From positions 186,001 through 250,000 of the forward strand of contig JWTM01000532.1 in NCBI GenBank assembly GCA_001749745.1: DNA of 64,000 nucleotides, written 5' to 3'. The DNA is from Candidatus Marispirochaeta associata. GTDB taxonomy: Bacteria; Spirochaetota; Spirochaetia; JC444; Marispirochaetaceae. Below, in pieces: positions 31,353 to 38,589 of the stretch. Position numbers and translations under genes: made by a program. Under the pieces are notes generated by a model. That model was not told the DNA's origin. It searched no databases and saw nothing but the letters and a program-made list of their open reading frames with translations. Every line of letters starts with the position of its first letter. Positions within the stretch are counted from its first letter, which is position 1.

Positions 31353-32099
31353 ATGTTCCAGCAAAACGGCGGCTTCTCCCGCTATTCAGCCTATCTACGT
31401 TCGAAGCAGCAACGCACTCGCATACGCCGACTGCTCTCATTTTTAATAACATTCTTCGTCGTACTCGGGTTATTCAGTTTCATAGGACTAGGATCAGTCT
31501 CTTTACGCGGAGAGGCCATGTCTCCCGCATACGGCGACGGGGACAGGATCCTCTACTCTCCTTATCCGTATGGGATCGGGATCGCCGGCAAGCGTTATAT
31601 CCGCTTTTCGTTGCCCCGACGGGGGGATCCGGTACTGATTCGTCCCTCCTATAACGCCGAAATCGCGTGGTGGCGAAGCGGGGTCGATGCATTTATCCGG
31701 CTCCTCAGTTTTCAACAGCTGGAGTTAGGGGATCTTATCGGCAGCGGACAGGGCGATCCATGGTTAGTGCGCAGGGTTGTCGGCCTGCCCGGCGACACGC
31801 TCTATATCGATCAAGGCTGGTGTTTTATTCATCCTCCCGGGGAGAGCGGATATATTCGGGAGGATCAATTAAGCGCTAAAGCTTACACTGTCCAACCCGT
31901 ACAACCTGTTCCGGGGTGGCAGGATCGTTTCCCCGGTCCGGCACATCTTCGTCCCCTGACATTGGGAGAAGATGAGTATTTTGTTCTCTCCGACAACCGC
32001 GAATTGGCTGACGACTCCCGTATCTGGGGACCGGTTCCCAGTCGGGCTATCCTCTCGCGGATACTGATCCGATACTGGCCGTTTCCGGGGCGGGAGTAA
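31353..32099 (+). CDS. Signal peptidase I-like protein lacking catalytic Ser and Lys (pseudoenzyme)
   Basis: The 248-residue protein has the S26 signal-peptidase plan: a membrane helix at about 27-47, then a periplasmic domain with boxes B to E. In active enzymes box B carries the nucleophile in a SMxPT motif; here it reads GEAMSPAYGDGD, with Ala55 in the Ser position. Box D normally has the general base in KRxVGLPGD; here it is VRRVVGLPGDT with Arg140. Box E is mostly kept (LSDNRELADDSRIWGPV). Both residues of the Ser/Lys dyad are therefore replaced, so it should not cleave signal peptides by the known mechanism. The gene precedes hemW and is divergent from smpB. Confidence 0.8.
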   Translation: MFQQNGGFSRYSAYLRSKQQRTRIRRLLSFLITFFVVLGLFSFIGLGSVSLRGEAMSPAYGDGDRILYSPYPYGIGIAGKRYIRFSLPRRGDPVLIRPSYNAEIAWWRSGVDAFIRLLSFQQLELGDLIGSGQGDPWLVRRVVGLPGDTLYIDQGWCFIHPPGESGYIREDQLSAKAYTVQPVQPVPGWQDRFPGPAHLRPLTLGEDEYFVLSDNRELADDSRIWGPVPSRAILSRILIRYWPFPGRE

Positions 32100-32138
32100 T
32101 GAAGAGGATGCAGTAAGAGTGCAGATGAGAGTCGTACG

Positions 32139-33308
32139 GTGACCCCCTCTCTCTACGTCCATATCCCGATCTGCAACGCCCGCTGTGATTATTGCGCTTT
32201 CTATTCCGAAAGCGGCCTCGATCGGACAACGAAGAACTTATTGATTCAGTCCCTCCTTAATCAGCTTCACCACGATGTCGAGCGATACCGGATTGAGGGC
32301 TTTCGTACAGTCTATATCGGCGGGGGTACCCCAACGGCTCTGGGGGCCGAACTATTACTGCGCCTAATCGAGGGTATCGAGGAGTATTGCGGCTCAACAG
32401 TCGAGGAGTGGACTGTCGAGGCCAATCCGGAATCAATGGAGACTGAGATCCTTGATATGCTCGCACTGACTCCTGTTAATCGAATCAGTCTTGGAGTTCA
32501 AAGTACTCATCCCCGAACACGTCGTTTTCTCGGTAGGCGTGGTCCCTTGGAGAGGGTACAAGGCTCACTGGCTCTTCTTAACGAGCGCTGGCCCAGGCGG
32601 CTCTCCCTCGATTTTATTCGCGGCCTGCCGACGGATGAGAGTATAGCCCTGAGAGATGAACTCTCGGCTATCGATTTGGAGTCGGTGGACCATCTTTCCC
32701 TGTATGATCTGAGTTTGGAGCAAGGAACCCCCTTAGCGCTGAGATTCATGGGGAGAGGTGAAAATACCAAGGGCCTTGAAGCGGATCGACGGGAAGATGA
32801 TCACACCCTGCTCGAGGCGCATGGCTTTTTCCCCTACGAAGTCAGCAATTTCGCCCGTCCCGGAGCCGCCTCCCTCCATAATCAGGCCTACTGGGAGATC
32901 GATCCCTACCTGGGGATCGGTCCCGGGGCGGTCGGCTTCTTACCGGCCAGCCAGCCATCGGAAAACCTCTGGACTCGATTCACCACGATCCCTGATGTAA
33001 GAGACTATCTTCGCTCTAACTATCCCGGATATATGGAGCGCGAACAACCAAGCAGGCTTGAATTCTTGATGGAGCACCTGATTATGGGGCTTCGTCAGGT
33101 TCGAGGGGTATCGCTGGAGAGGGTCCGAAGCCGTTTCGGCTTACCCTTGGAGGAGATTATCCCTTCCTCCTGTTCGACCTGGCTAAACTCGGGGAGGGCG
33201 GTGATCGACGATGGACGCCTTGCCTTGAGGGGCGAGGGCTTTCGTTTCCAGAACAGTCTCCTACTCGAGGCGTGGCAGGAGCTCGATCGACGCAACTCCT
33301 TTGCTTGA
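32139..33308 (+). CDS. hemW: HemW-like radical-SAM protein
   Basis: The 389-residue protein, starting at a GTG, has the radical-SAM cluster motif CNARCDYCAF at about 12-21, GGGTPTALG, EANPE, the ISLGVQS segment and the HNQAYWEIDPYLGIGPGA block that marks HemW rather than coproporphyrinogen dehydrogenase HemN. HemW is thought to be a heme chaperone and is often misannotated as coproporphyrinogen III oxidase. The CxxxCxxC is followed by Phe as in HemW. The start lies 40 bases after the LepB-like gene, so the two are probably co-transcribed. No other heme gene is in the window. Confidence 0.85.
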   Translation: MTPSLYVHIPICNARCDYCAFYSESGLDRTTKNLLIQSLLNQLHHDVERYRIEGFRTVYIGGGTPTALGAELLLRLIEGIEEYCGSTVEEWTVEANPESMETEILDMLALTPVNRISLGVQSTHPRTRRFLGRRGPLERVQGSLALLNERWPRRLSLDFIRGLPTDESIALRDELSAIDLESVDHLSLYDLSLEQGTPLALRFMGRGENTKGLEADRREDDHTLLEAHGFFPYEVSNFARPGAASLHNQAYWEIDPYLGIGPGAVGFLPASQPSENLWTRFTTIPDVRDYLRSNYPGYMEREQPSRLEFLMEHLIMGLRQVRGVSLERVRSRFGLPLEEIIPSSCSTWLNSGRAVIDDGRLALRGEGFRFQNSLLLEAWQELDRRNSFA

Positions 33309-33334
33309 CAGCAATTTTTCCCTTGTGCTACTGT
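33305..33334 (+). promoter_or_regulatory. Promoter of the yebC-ruv unit
   Basis: A perfect TTGACA (33305-33310), overlapping the hemW stop, is followed after 18 bases by TACTGT (33329-33334), a weaker -10. A leader of about 30 bases with AAGGAG precedes yebC. Confidence 0.45.
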
Positions 33335-33370
33335 TCTGTGTCATAGAAATTACCCGCGTAAGGAGAATGT

Positions 33371-34117
33371 ATGTCCGGTCACAGTAAATGGGCATCGATT
33401 AAACATAAAAAAGGCGCCGCTGATGCAAAGCGGGGCAAGATTTTCACCAAAATCATCAAAGAGATTACCGTTGCCGCTCGCCTCGGCGGAGGAGACGAGG
33501 AGGCGAACCCGCGCCTGAGAGCCGCCGTACTCAAGGCGAAGGGCGCCAATATGCCCAAGGACAATATCGCCCGGGCGATTAAAAAGGGAACCGGCGAACT
33601 AGAAGGCGTGGACTATACTGAGTTGACCTACGAGGCTTACGGTCCCGGCGGAGTGGCGATCATGATAGAAGCCCTGACGGATAACAAGAACCGCACCGCC
33701 GCCGATGTCCGCAGTCTCTTGACGAAAGGTGGGGGCAGCCTGGGTGAGACCGGCTGCGTATCATATCTCTTCAAACGCAAAGGCATAATTGCCTACTCAG
33801 ACAGCGAATACACCGAAGAAGCGATCTTCGAGCCGGCTCTGGAGGCTGGAGCCGAGGATGTTAGTCACGAGGGAAGCAGCATCGAAGTAACCACCGAGCC
33901 GGAAAACTTCGAAGGGGTTCTCTCCGCCATGCAGAGCGCCGGCTTCAATGAAGAAATGGCCGAGGTCTCCCTGGTTCCCGAGGCGACGGTAAGCCTTGAT
34001 GCGGAGAGTACCGCCAAGGCGCTGCGCCTGATCGATCGGATAGATGATCATGATGATATCCAGTCTGTCTCGACTAACCTCGATATCCCCGACGACTTCG
34101 AGATGCCCGAGGAGTAA
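33371..34117 (+). CDS. yebC: YebC/TACO1-family protein
   Basis: The 248-residue protein opens with MSGHSKWASIKHKKGAADAK and continues FTKIIKEITVAAR, the invariant YebC N-terminus. The rest has the family pattern (MPKDNIARAIKKGTGE, YEAYGPGGVAIMIEALTDNKNRT). The family was described as transcription regulators and more recently as factors easing translation of proline stretches. AAGGAGA lies four bases before the ATG. Its stop shares a base with the ruvC start, the common yebC-ruvC-ruvA-ruvB arrangement. Confidence 0.95.
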   Translation: MSGHSKWASIKHKKGAADAKRGKIFTKIIKEITVAARLGGGDEEANPRLRAAVLKAKGANMPKDNIARAIKKGTGELEGVDYTELTYEAYGPGGVAIMIEALTDNKNRTAADVRSLLTKGGGSLGETGCVSYLFKRKGIIAYSDSEYTEEAIFEPALEAGAEDVSHEGSSIEVTTEPENFEGVLSAMQSAGFNEEMAEVSLVPEATVSLDAESTAKALRLIDRIDDHDDIQSVSTNLDIPDDFEMPEE

Positions 34118-34605
34118 TGATCGTACTCGGTATCGATCCTGGTTTGGCGAATACCGGCTGGGGGGTTATAGAAACCCGGGGCTCGAGTATCCGCCATCGT
34201 GATCACGGATCGATAACCACCAAGGCGAAGCAGCAGACCGGTGAACGGCTCTTGACTATTCGCCGGGAAATTCTACGCATCGTACGAGAGTATGAGCCCG
34301 AAATTGTCGGTATCGAGAGTATCTACTTTGCCAAGAACCAAAGTTCGGCTATTCCGGTAGCCCGGGCTATGGGGGTTGTTCTGGTAACCTGCGAAGAACT
34401 CGGCCTAGAGGTGGAAGAATACTCCCCGCCGGTAATCAAACAGGCGATCACAGGGGTGGGAAATGCCGATAAACTCCAAATGCAGGAGCTGCTGCGCCTG
34501 ATCTTAGGCCTTAAGGAGCTGCCGAAGCCCGACCATGCCGCCGACGCATTGGCTGCAGCGGTATGTCGTTTCCATTCCCTGGCCATACCGATAAAAAAAG
34601 GGTGA
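34117..34605 (+). CDS. ruvC: Crossover junction endodeoxyribonuclease RuvC
   Basis: RuvC resolves Holliday junctions by paired cleavage within the RuvABC complex. The 162-residue RNase-H-fold protein has the catalytic acids Asp7 (GIDPGLANTG), Glu in GIESIYFAKN (near 68), and the C-terminal PDHAADALAAAVC block with the last His/Asp pair. The ATG overlaps the yebC stop (TAATG), implying coupled translation, and ruvA follows after three bases. Confidence 0.96.
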   Translation: MIVLGIDPGLANTGWGVIETRGSSIRHRDHGSITTKAKQQTGERLLTIRREILRIVREYEPEIVGIESIYFAKNQSSAIPVARAMGVVLVTCEELGLEVEEYSPPVIKQAITGVGNADKLQMQELLRLILGLKELPKPDHAADALAAAVCRFHSLAIPIKKG

Positions 34606-34608
34606 TGT

Positions 34609-35196
34609 ATGTATAACAGTCTGCGAGGTACGATCACCGAACTCGGTTCCGATCACTGCGCCATTGATGTCGGCGGAGTTGAATATCTGGTCTCCATCTC
34701 CACCGCATCCCTTGGAAAACTCTCTCTGAGGGCAGAGGCGAGAATCCTTGTTTATCTCCATCATAAAGAGGATCAGCTCAAACTCTTCGGTTTTGCAGAT
34801 CAGGAAGAGCGGGATATCTTTATAAAGCTTCTAAAGGTCAGCGGCGTAGGCCCTAGTCTGGCCCTCAAGGTTCTTTCGGGGATACCTGGGAGGGTTCTCA
34901 AGGAGGCTATAGAGGCTGGGGATATCGCCCGTTTGAGCGGAGTCCCGGGACTGGGAAAGAAGACCGCCCAAAAGATAGTCTTGGCCCTGCAGGGCACCCT
35001 TGTCGCCGGTGATGTGGAGCATAAGGGCCCTGATGCCGAGCTTGCGGCGGCCTTAGTCGAAATGGGCTTCGACCGAAGCGCAGCGATAAAAGCCATCCGG
35101 GAGATTAAAGACAAGCATGCCGGCGAGAAGCCCCTGGGCGAAGAGAGTCTGCTCCGGGAAGCGATCGTCGCTTTAAGTAGCGGCGGTGCAAGATAG
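34609..35196 (+). CDS. ruvA: Holliday junction branch-migration protein RuvA
   Basis: RuvA binds the four-way junction and loads RuvB. The 195 residues begin with an OB-fold (MYNSLRGTITELGSDHCAIDVGGVEYLV). Two helix-hairpin-helix motifs follow: LLKVSGVGPSLALKVLSG at about 72-90 and RLSGVPGLGKKTAQKIV at about 108-124. The C-terminal RuvB-contacting domain (ELAAALVEMGFDRSAAIKAI) is separated by a flexible linker. The gene starts three bases after ruvC. Confidence 0.96.
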   Translation: MYNSLRGTITELGSDHCAIDVGGVEYLVSISTASLGKLSLRAEARILVYLHHKEDQLKLFGFADQEERDIFIKLLKVSGVGPSLALKVLSGIPGRVLKEAIEAGDIARLSGVPGLGKKTAQKIVLALQGTLVAGDVEHKGPDAELAAALVEMGFDRSAAIKAIREIKDKHAGEKPLGEESLLREAIVALSSGGAR

Positions 35197-35250
35197 ATAG
35201 TATGGGTAGAACGTCGAATAGCATACAACACGGATTCAAGTGGGGCTGTC

Positions 35251-36279
35251 ATGGAAGGTGAAAGCCTCCTCAATCCCAATTTTTCTCCCGATGAGGATGA
35301 ACGGGAGGTCTCGCTCAGGCCGGATTCCTTAAACGAGTTCCTGGGGCAGCCGTCGCTCAAGGAGAATCTCTCGGTCTTTATCCGCGCCGCCCGCGAGCGG
35401 GGGGAAGCGTTGGATCATCTTTTTCTTGCCGGCCCCCCCGGATTAGGGAAAACCACCCTGGCGGGCATCATCGCCGCAGAGATGCAGACCGAATTCAAGG
35501 CCACATCCGCGCCGGCCCTGGATAAACCCAAAGACCTGGCCGGAATCCTGACTACCCTGAGCGAAGGTTCGGTATTCTTTATCGATGAGATCCATCGTCT
35601 CAAACCGGTGGTGGAAGAGATGCTTTATGTCGCCATGGAGGATTTCGAGATCGATTGGATCATCGGGCAGGGACCCGCGGCCAGAACGATTCGAATCCAG
35701 CTCCCGAAATTTACTCTCATCGGCGCCACCACGAAAGCCGGTCAGGTCGCCGGGCCGCTTTATAGCCGCTTCGGCATCTCCTTCAGGATGAATTTTTACG
35801 AGAACGGCGATATAGAGCAGATAATTCGACGAACAGCCAATCTTTTAGAGACGGATATAAACGACGATGCGGTAAAAACTCTGGCCTTAAGCGCCCGGGG
35901 AACCCCGCGGGTGGCCAATCGGCTGGTGAAGCGCATGCGCGACTTCGCGCAGGTCTTAGGCGAGGGACGGGTAAGCGCCGAGATCGTGCGGGAGGGGCTG
36001 GGGCGTCTCGAGATCGACGAATACGGCCTGGAACGGCTCGACCGACTGATTCTCGCTACCATCATAAAGCGCTATAACGGGGGCCCGGTAGGTGCGGAAA
36101 CCCTGGCGATATCGGTGGGGGAGGCGATAGAGTCACTGGAAGACTTCTACGAGCCCTACCTTATTCAGCGCGGATTCCTGCAGCGCACGCCCCGGGGACG
36201 CATGGTTACTGAAAAAGCGTATGAACACCTGAAGATCAATGCCGGAGACACGAGTGCAGACCAAGGATTTCTCTTTTAA
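35251..36279 (+). CDS. ruvB: Holliday junction branch-migration helicase RuvB
   Basis: RuvB is the AAA+ motor of branch migration. The 342 residues have LRPDSLNEFLGQ, Walker A GPPGLGKTT (61-69), Walker B FFIDEIHRL, sensor 1 GATTKAG, the arginine-finger segment PLYSRFG and sensor 2 ARGTPRVANRL, then the winged-helix C-terminus with TPRGRMVT. A 54-base gap separates it from ruvA, with no terminator seen. Its 3' end overlaps the start of queA. Confidence 0.97.
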   Translation: MEGESLLNPNFSPDEDEREVSLRPDSLNEFLGQPSLKENLSVFIRAARERGEALDHLFLAGPPGLGKTTLAGIIAAEMQTEFKATSAPALDKPKDLAGILTTLSEGSVFFIDEIHRLKPVVEEMLYVAMEDFEIDWIIGQGPAARTIRIQLPKFTLIGATTKAGQVAGPLYSRFGISFRMNFYENGDIEQIIRRTANLLETDINDDAVKTLALSARGTPRVANRLVKRMRDFAQVLGEGRVSAEIVREGLGRLEIDEYGLERLDRLILATIIKRYNGGPVGAETLAISVGEAIESLEDFYEPYLIQRGFLQRTPRGRMVTEKAYEHLKINAGDTSADQGFLF

Positions 36280-37267
36280 TCTACCAGAGGAACAGATAGC
36301 CCAAGATCCGCCCGAGATTCGCGGTTCTTCCCGGCTGATGGTATTGAACCGAAACGACGGAACAACTCGTGATCTGAGGATGCCCGATTTTCCCGACTGT
36401 TTGAGCCCGGGAAGCCTCCTGGTATTCAATAATACCCGAGTGCGGAAGGCGCGAATCTTCGCTCAGACCGAAGCGGGGGGCGGGGTCGAATTTCTCTTGC
36501 TGCGGGAGATTCGCCCCAGAGTCTGGGAGGTGATTATCTCCCGCCGGAAGCGTCAGAAGATCGGGCGCCGTTATCTGCTTCCGGAAGGGGTGGAGGCGGT
36601 TCTGATCGAGAAACCGGAAAGCTTGGCGCTCATCGAGGTCAACAAAGATATCGATGACGACTATCTCGACCGCTGCGGCGCGATCCCGCTGCCCCCCTAT
36701 ATTCAACGCGAGGCAGAGGAAAGGGACGAGGAGCGCTATCAGACAGTCTATGCCCGGGAAACCGGATCGGTGGCAGCCCCAACGGCGGGACTGCATTTCA
36801 CTGAAGAGCTCATTTCTCAATTACAAAAGCTACATGAGATAGCCTACGTCACCCTGCATGTGGGAATCGGCACCTTTTCCCCTATTCGCACTGATAACCT
36901 TGAAGAACACCGGATGCATCGTGAGGAGTACGAGATTCCCATGGAGACTGCCGCCGCGATAGAACGGGCCAAGACCGAAGGTCGGGATGTTGTCGCCGTG
37001 GGGACGACTACGGTTCGTACCTTGGAGTCGGCGGCCACCGAAGCGGGGGTTAAGCCAGGAATGAACTCAACCGAGCTCTTTATACGACCAGGGTATCAGT
37101 TCAAGACGGTGGATAGAATCTTTACCAATTTTCATACCCCTGAGTCCTCGTTACTGGTGATGATCTCCGCTTTCGTCGGCAGGGAGAGGATCCTGGCGGT
37201 TTATCGCGAGGCGGTGAGGAAGGGGTATCGCTTCTTCTCCTACGGGGATGCGATGTTTATTCAATAG
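36254..37267 (+). CDS. queA: S-adenosylmethionine:tRNA ribosyltransferase-isomerase
   Basis: QueA transfers the ribosyl part of SAM to preQ1 in tRNA, giving epoxyqueuosine. Motifs are FNLPEEQIAQDP, LVFNNTRVRKARI, the GAIPLPPYI segment, APTAGLHFT, VGIGTFSPIR and TNFHTPESSLL. A GTG at 36254 with GGAG six bases upstream gives the standard N-terminus QTKDFSFNLPE and 337 residues; an ATG at 36239 would add five residues. It overlaps ruvB by 26 bases. The tgt gene of the same queuosine pathway lies 24 kb downstream. The last seven bases overlap the convergent gene. Confidence 0.93.
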   Translation: MQTKDFSFNLPEEQIAQDPPEIRGSSRLMVLNRNDGTTRDLRMPDFPDCLSPGSLLVFNNTRVRKARIFAQTEAGGGVEFLLLREIRPRVWEVIISRRKRQKIGRRYLLPEGVEAVLIEKPESLALIEVNKDIDDDYLDRCGAIPLPPYIQREAEERDEERYQTVYARETGSVAAPTAGLHFTEELISQLQKLHEIAYVTLHVGIGTFSPIRTDNLEEHRMHREEYEIPMETAAAIERAKTEGRDVVAVGTTTVRTLESAATEAGVKPGMNSTELFIRPGYQFKTVDRIFTNFHTPESSLLVMISAFVGRERILAVYREAVRKGYRFFSYGDAMFIQ

Positions 37268-37872
37268 GTGGAGTCGTCCATGGCCTCGAACTCGCGACGT
37301 ACCCGGGCCAGGTGCTCCAGATCCATGCGGATAATCTCTCCATAGTCGAGATCCTCATTCATGATGCGGTAGCGTTCATCCTCCCAGTCTTCTATCCCCT
37401 CGTAATGAAGGTAGGGCTGATTGGAGGCCCTTTCCGCCCACGCCATGGCCTCGGGCCAGTAGTAGAGGGCGGTCCGGTAGAAGTGTTCCGCAATTTCGAG
37501 ACTCTCCAGGTTCTCCTCTTTCCAGGGAGCATTGAAGAAGAAGGTCTGCTCGCGGTCGAATTTGCGGGCCAGCCCGCGGTACTGCTCAATCAGCTTGAGA
37601 TTCACGTGCATCCTGAAGAGGGCCCGATATTTTGCCCACGAGGCGGAATCGTTTATCGGTCGTGCGAGGGCATAGAGGGGATTGACGAAATCAGATTTTA
37701 GGGCTCGTTCCAGGTACCAGATATTCTCTTCGTAGTTCTCGGGGTACTGATAAAGCTGGGTATGGTAGAGTTTATAATACTGCTCGGCATACTTGACCGG
37801 ATAGGCCCAACTGGGCCCGACAAGTAGCGAACAGAGAAGAATGCAGAGAGGCAAACGGGAAAACTTCTTCAC
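37261..37872 (-). CDS. Exported protein of unknown function, aromatic-rich
   Basis: No family is recognised. The 203 residues start with a clear signal peptide (MKKFSRLPLCILLCSLLVGPSWA, cleavage before YPVKYAEQYY). The mature part is helical and unusually rich in Tyr and Trp, with TPR-like spacing: QYYKLYHTQLYQYPENYEENIWYLERAL and later AEHFYRTALYYWPEAMAWAERAS. The charged C-terminus ends EAMDDSTY. Periplasmic location is expected. It follows the thymidylate-kinase-like gene by 14 bases on the same strand, so the two probably share a transcript. Confidence 0.72.
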   Translation of the reverse strand: MKKFSRLPLCILLCSLLVGPSWAYPVKYAEQYYKLYHTQLYQYPENYEENIWYLERALKSDFVNPLYALARPINDSASWAKYRALFRMHVNLKLIEQYRGLARKFDREQTFFFNAPWKEENLESLEIAEHFYRTALYYWPEAMAWAERASNQPYLHYEGIEDWEDERYRIMNEDLDYGEIIRMDLEHLARVRREFEAMDDSTY

Positions 37873-37886
37873 ATTTTTAGTATCGG

Positions 37887-38486
37887 TTAATAGGGGAGAT
37901 GACTCCAGATAAGATCGGTAATCTCATCGATACTGGCCCTGCCGTCGATAATAATAGGGTCGAGGGCGGGAAACTTATCGAAACATGCATAGTAGTTATC
38001 CCGAATCCGTCGTTGATAGGCAATGTCGTCGAATAGCTCCTCCTTGGATCGGGAGGCTCTGCGACCGGCGCACTCCTCGGGTGAAAGTTCGATAAAGAAG
38101 AGCTTTTCCGGGAGCGGAAAGGGATTGAGGGAGAGTACATCCGTCAGAGGAGATCCGAGTGATTGGTAGGCGATACTCGAGAAGAAGTAACGGTCCGATA
38201 GAACCAGCTCTCCCCGAGCCGCCCGGGCGAGGATTCCAACCTTCTCTTCGAAGAGGTGGAGCGACCGGTCGGCAGAAAAGAGCCTCATCAGGGTGTCCGG
38301 AGGAACGGTGAGATCCCCATGCAGGATAGAACGGATTATACGGCCGATCGGATTGTCGGTCGGTTCGAAGGTGGGCCACAGGATCGGCAATCTATCGGCC
38401 GCGCGCTTCTCGAGCGCCCGCAATTGGGTTGTCGTCCCTGATCCGTCTAGGCCTTCGAGTACAAAGAAATTCTCGATTTTCTCCAT
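37887..38486 (-). CDS. tmk: Thymidylate kinase-like protein with altered P-loop
   Basis: Tmk phosphorylates dTMP to dTDP. The 199-residue protein has family features: FFVLEGLDGSGTTTQ at 6-20, LVLSDRYFFSSIAYQ with the DRY motif, a short LID (RRASRSKEELFDD) and DPIIIDGRASIDEI. In the P-loop the invariant Lys of GxGKT is replaced: the codons read GGA TCA GGG ACG ACA ACC (GSGTTT). The fold call is firm, but activity and nucleotide preference are uncertain. ATG 38484-38486 is chosen because GGAG lies eight bases upstream; an earlier ATG at 38510 adds eight residues. It is divergent from tamB. Confidence 0.75.
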   Translation of the reverse strand: MEKIENFFVLEGLDGSGTTTQLRALEKRAADRLPILWPTFEPTDNPIGRIIRSILHGDLTVPPDTLMRLFSADRSLHLFEEKVGILARAARGELVLSDRYFFSSIAYQSLGSPLTDVLSLNPFPLPEKLFFIELSPEECAGRRASRSKEELFDDIAYQRRIRDNYYACFDKFPALDPIIIDGRASIDEITDLIWSHLPY

Positions 38487-38589
38487 CTTGGAAACTCCAT
38501 TCTCGCCCATGGTACTTCTTTCACTCCGGGTATATTGTTACAATAGGATGGTGAGTTCAGTCCATACCCGACGGTCAGGGAGCTGATTC

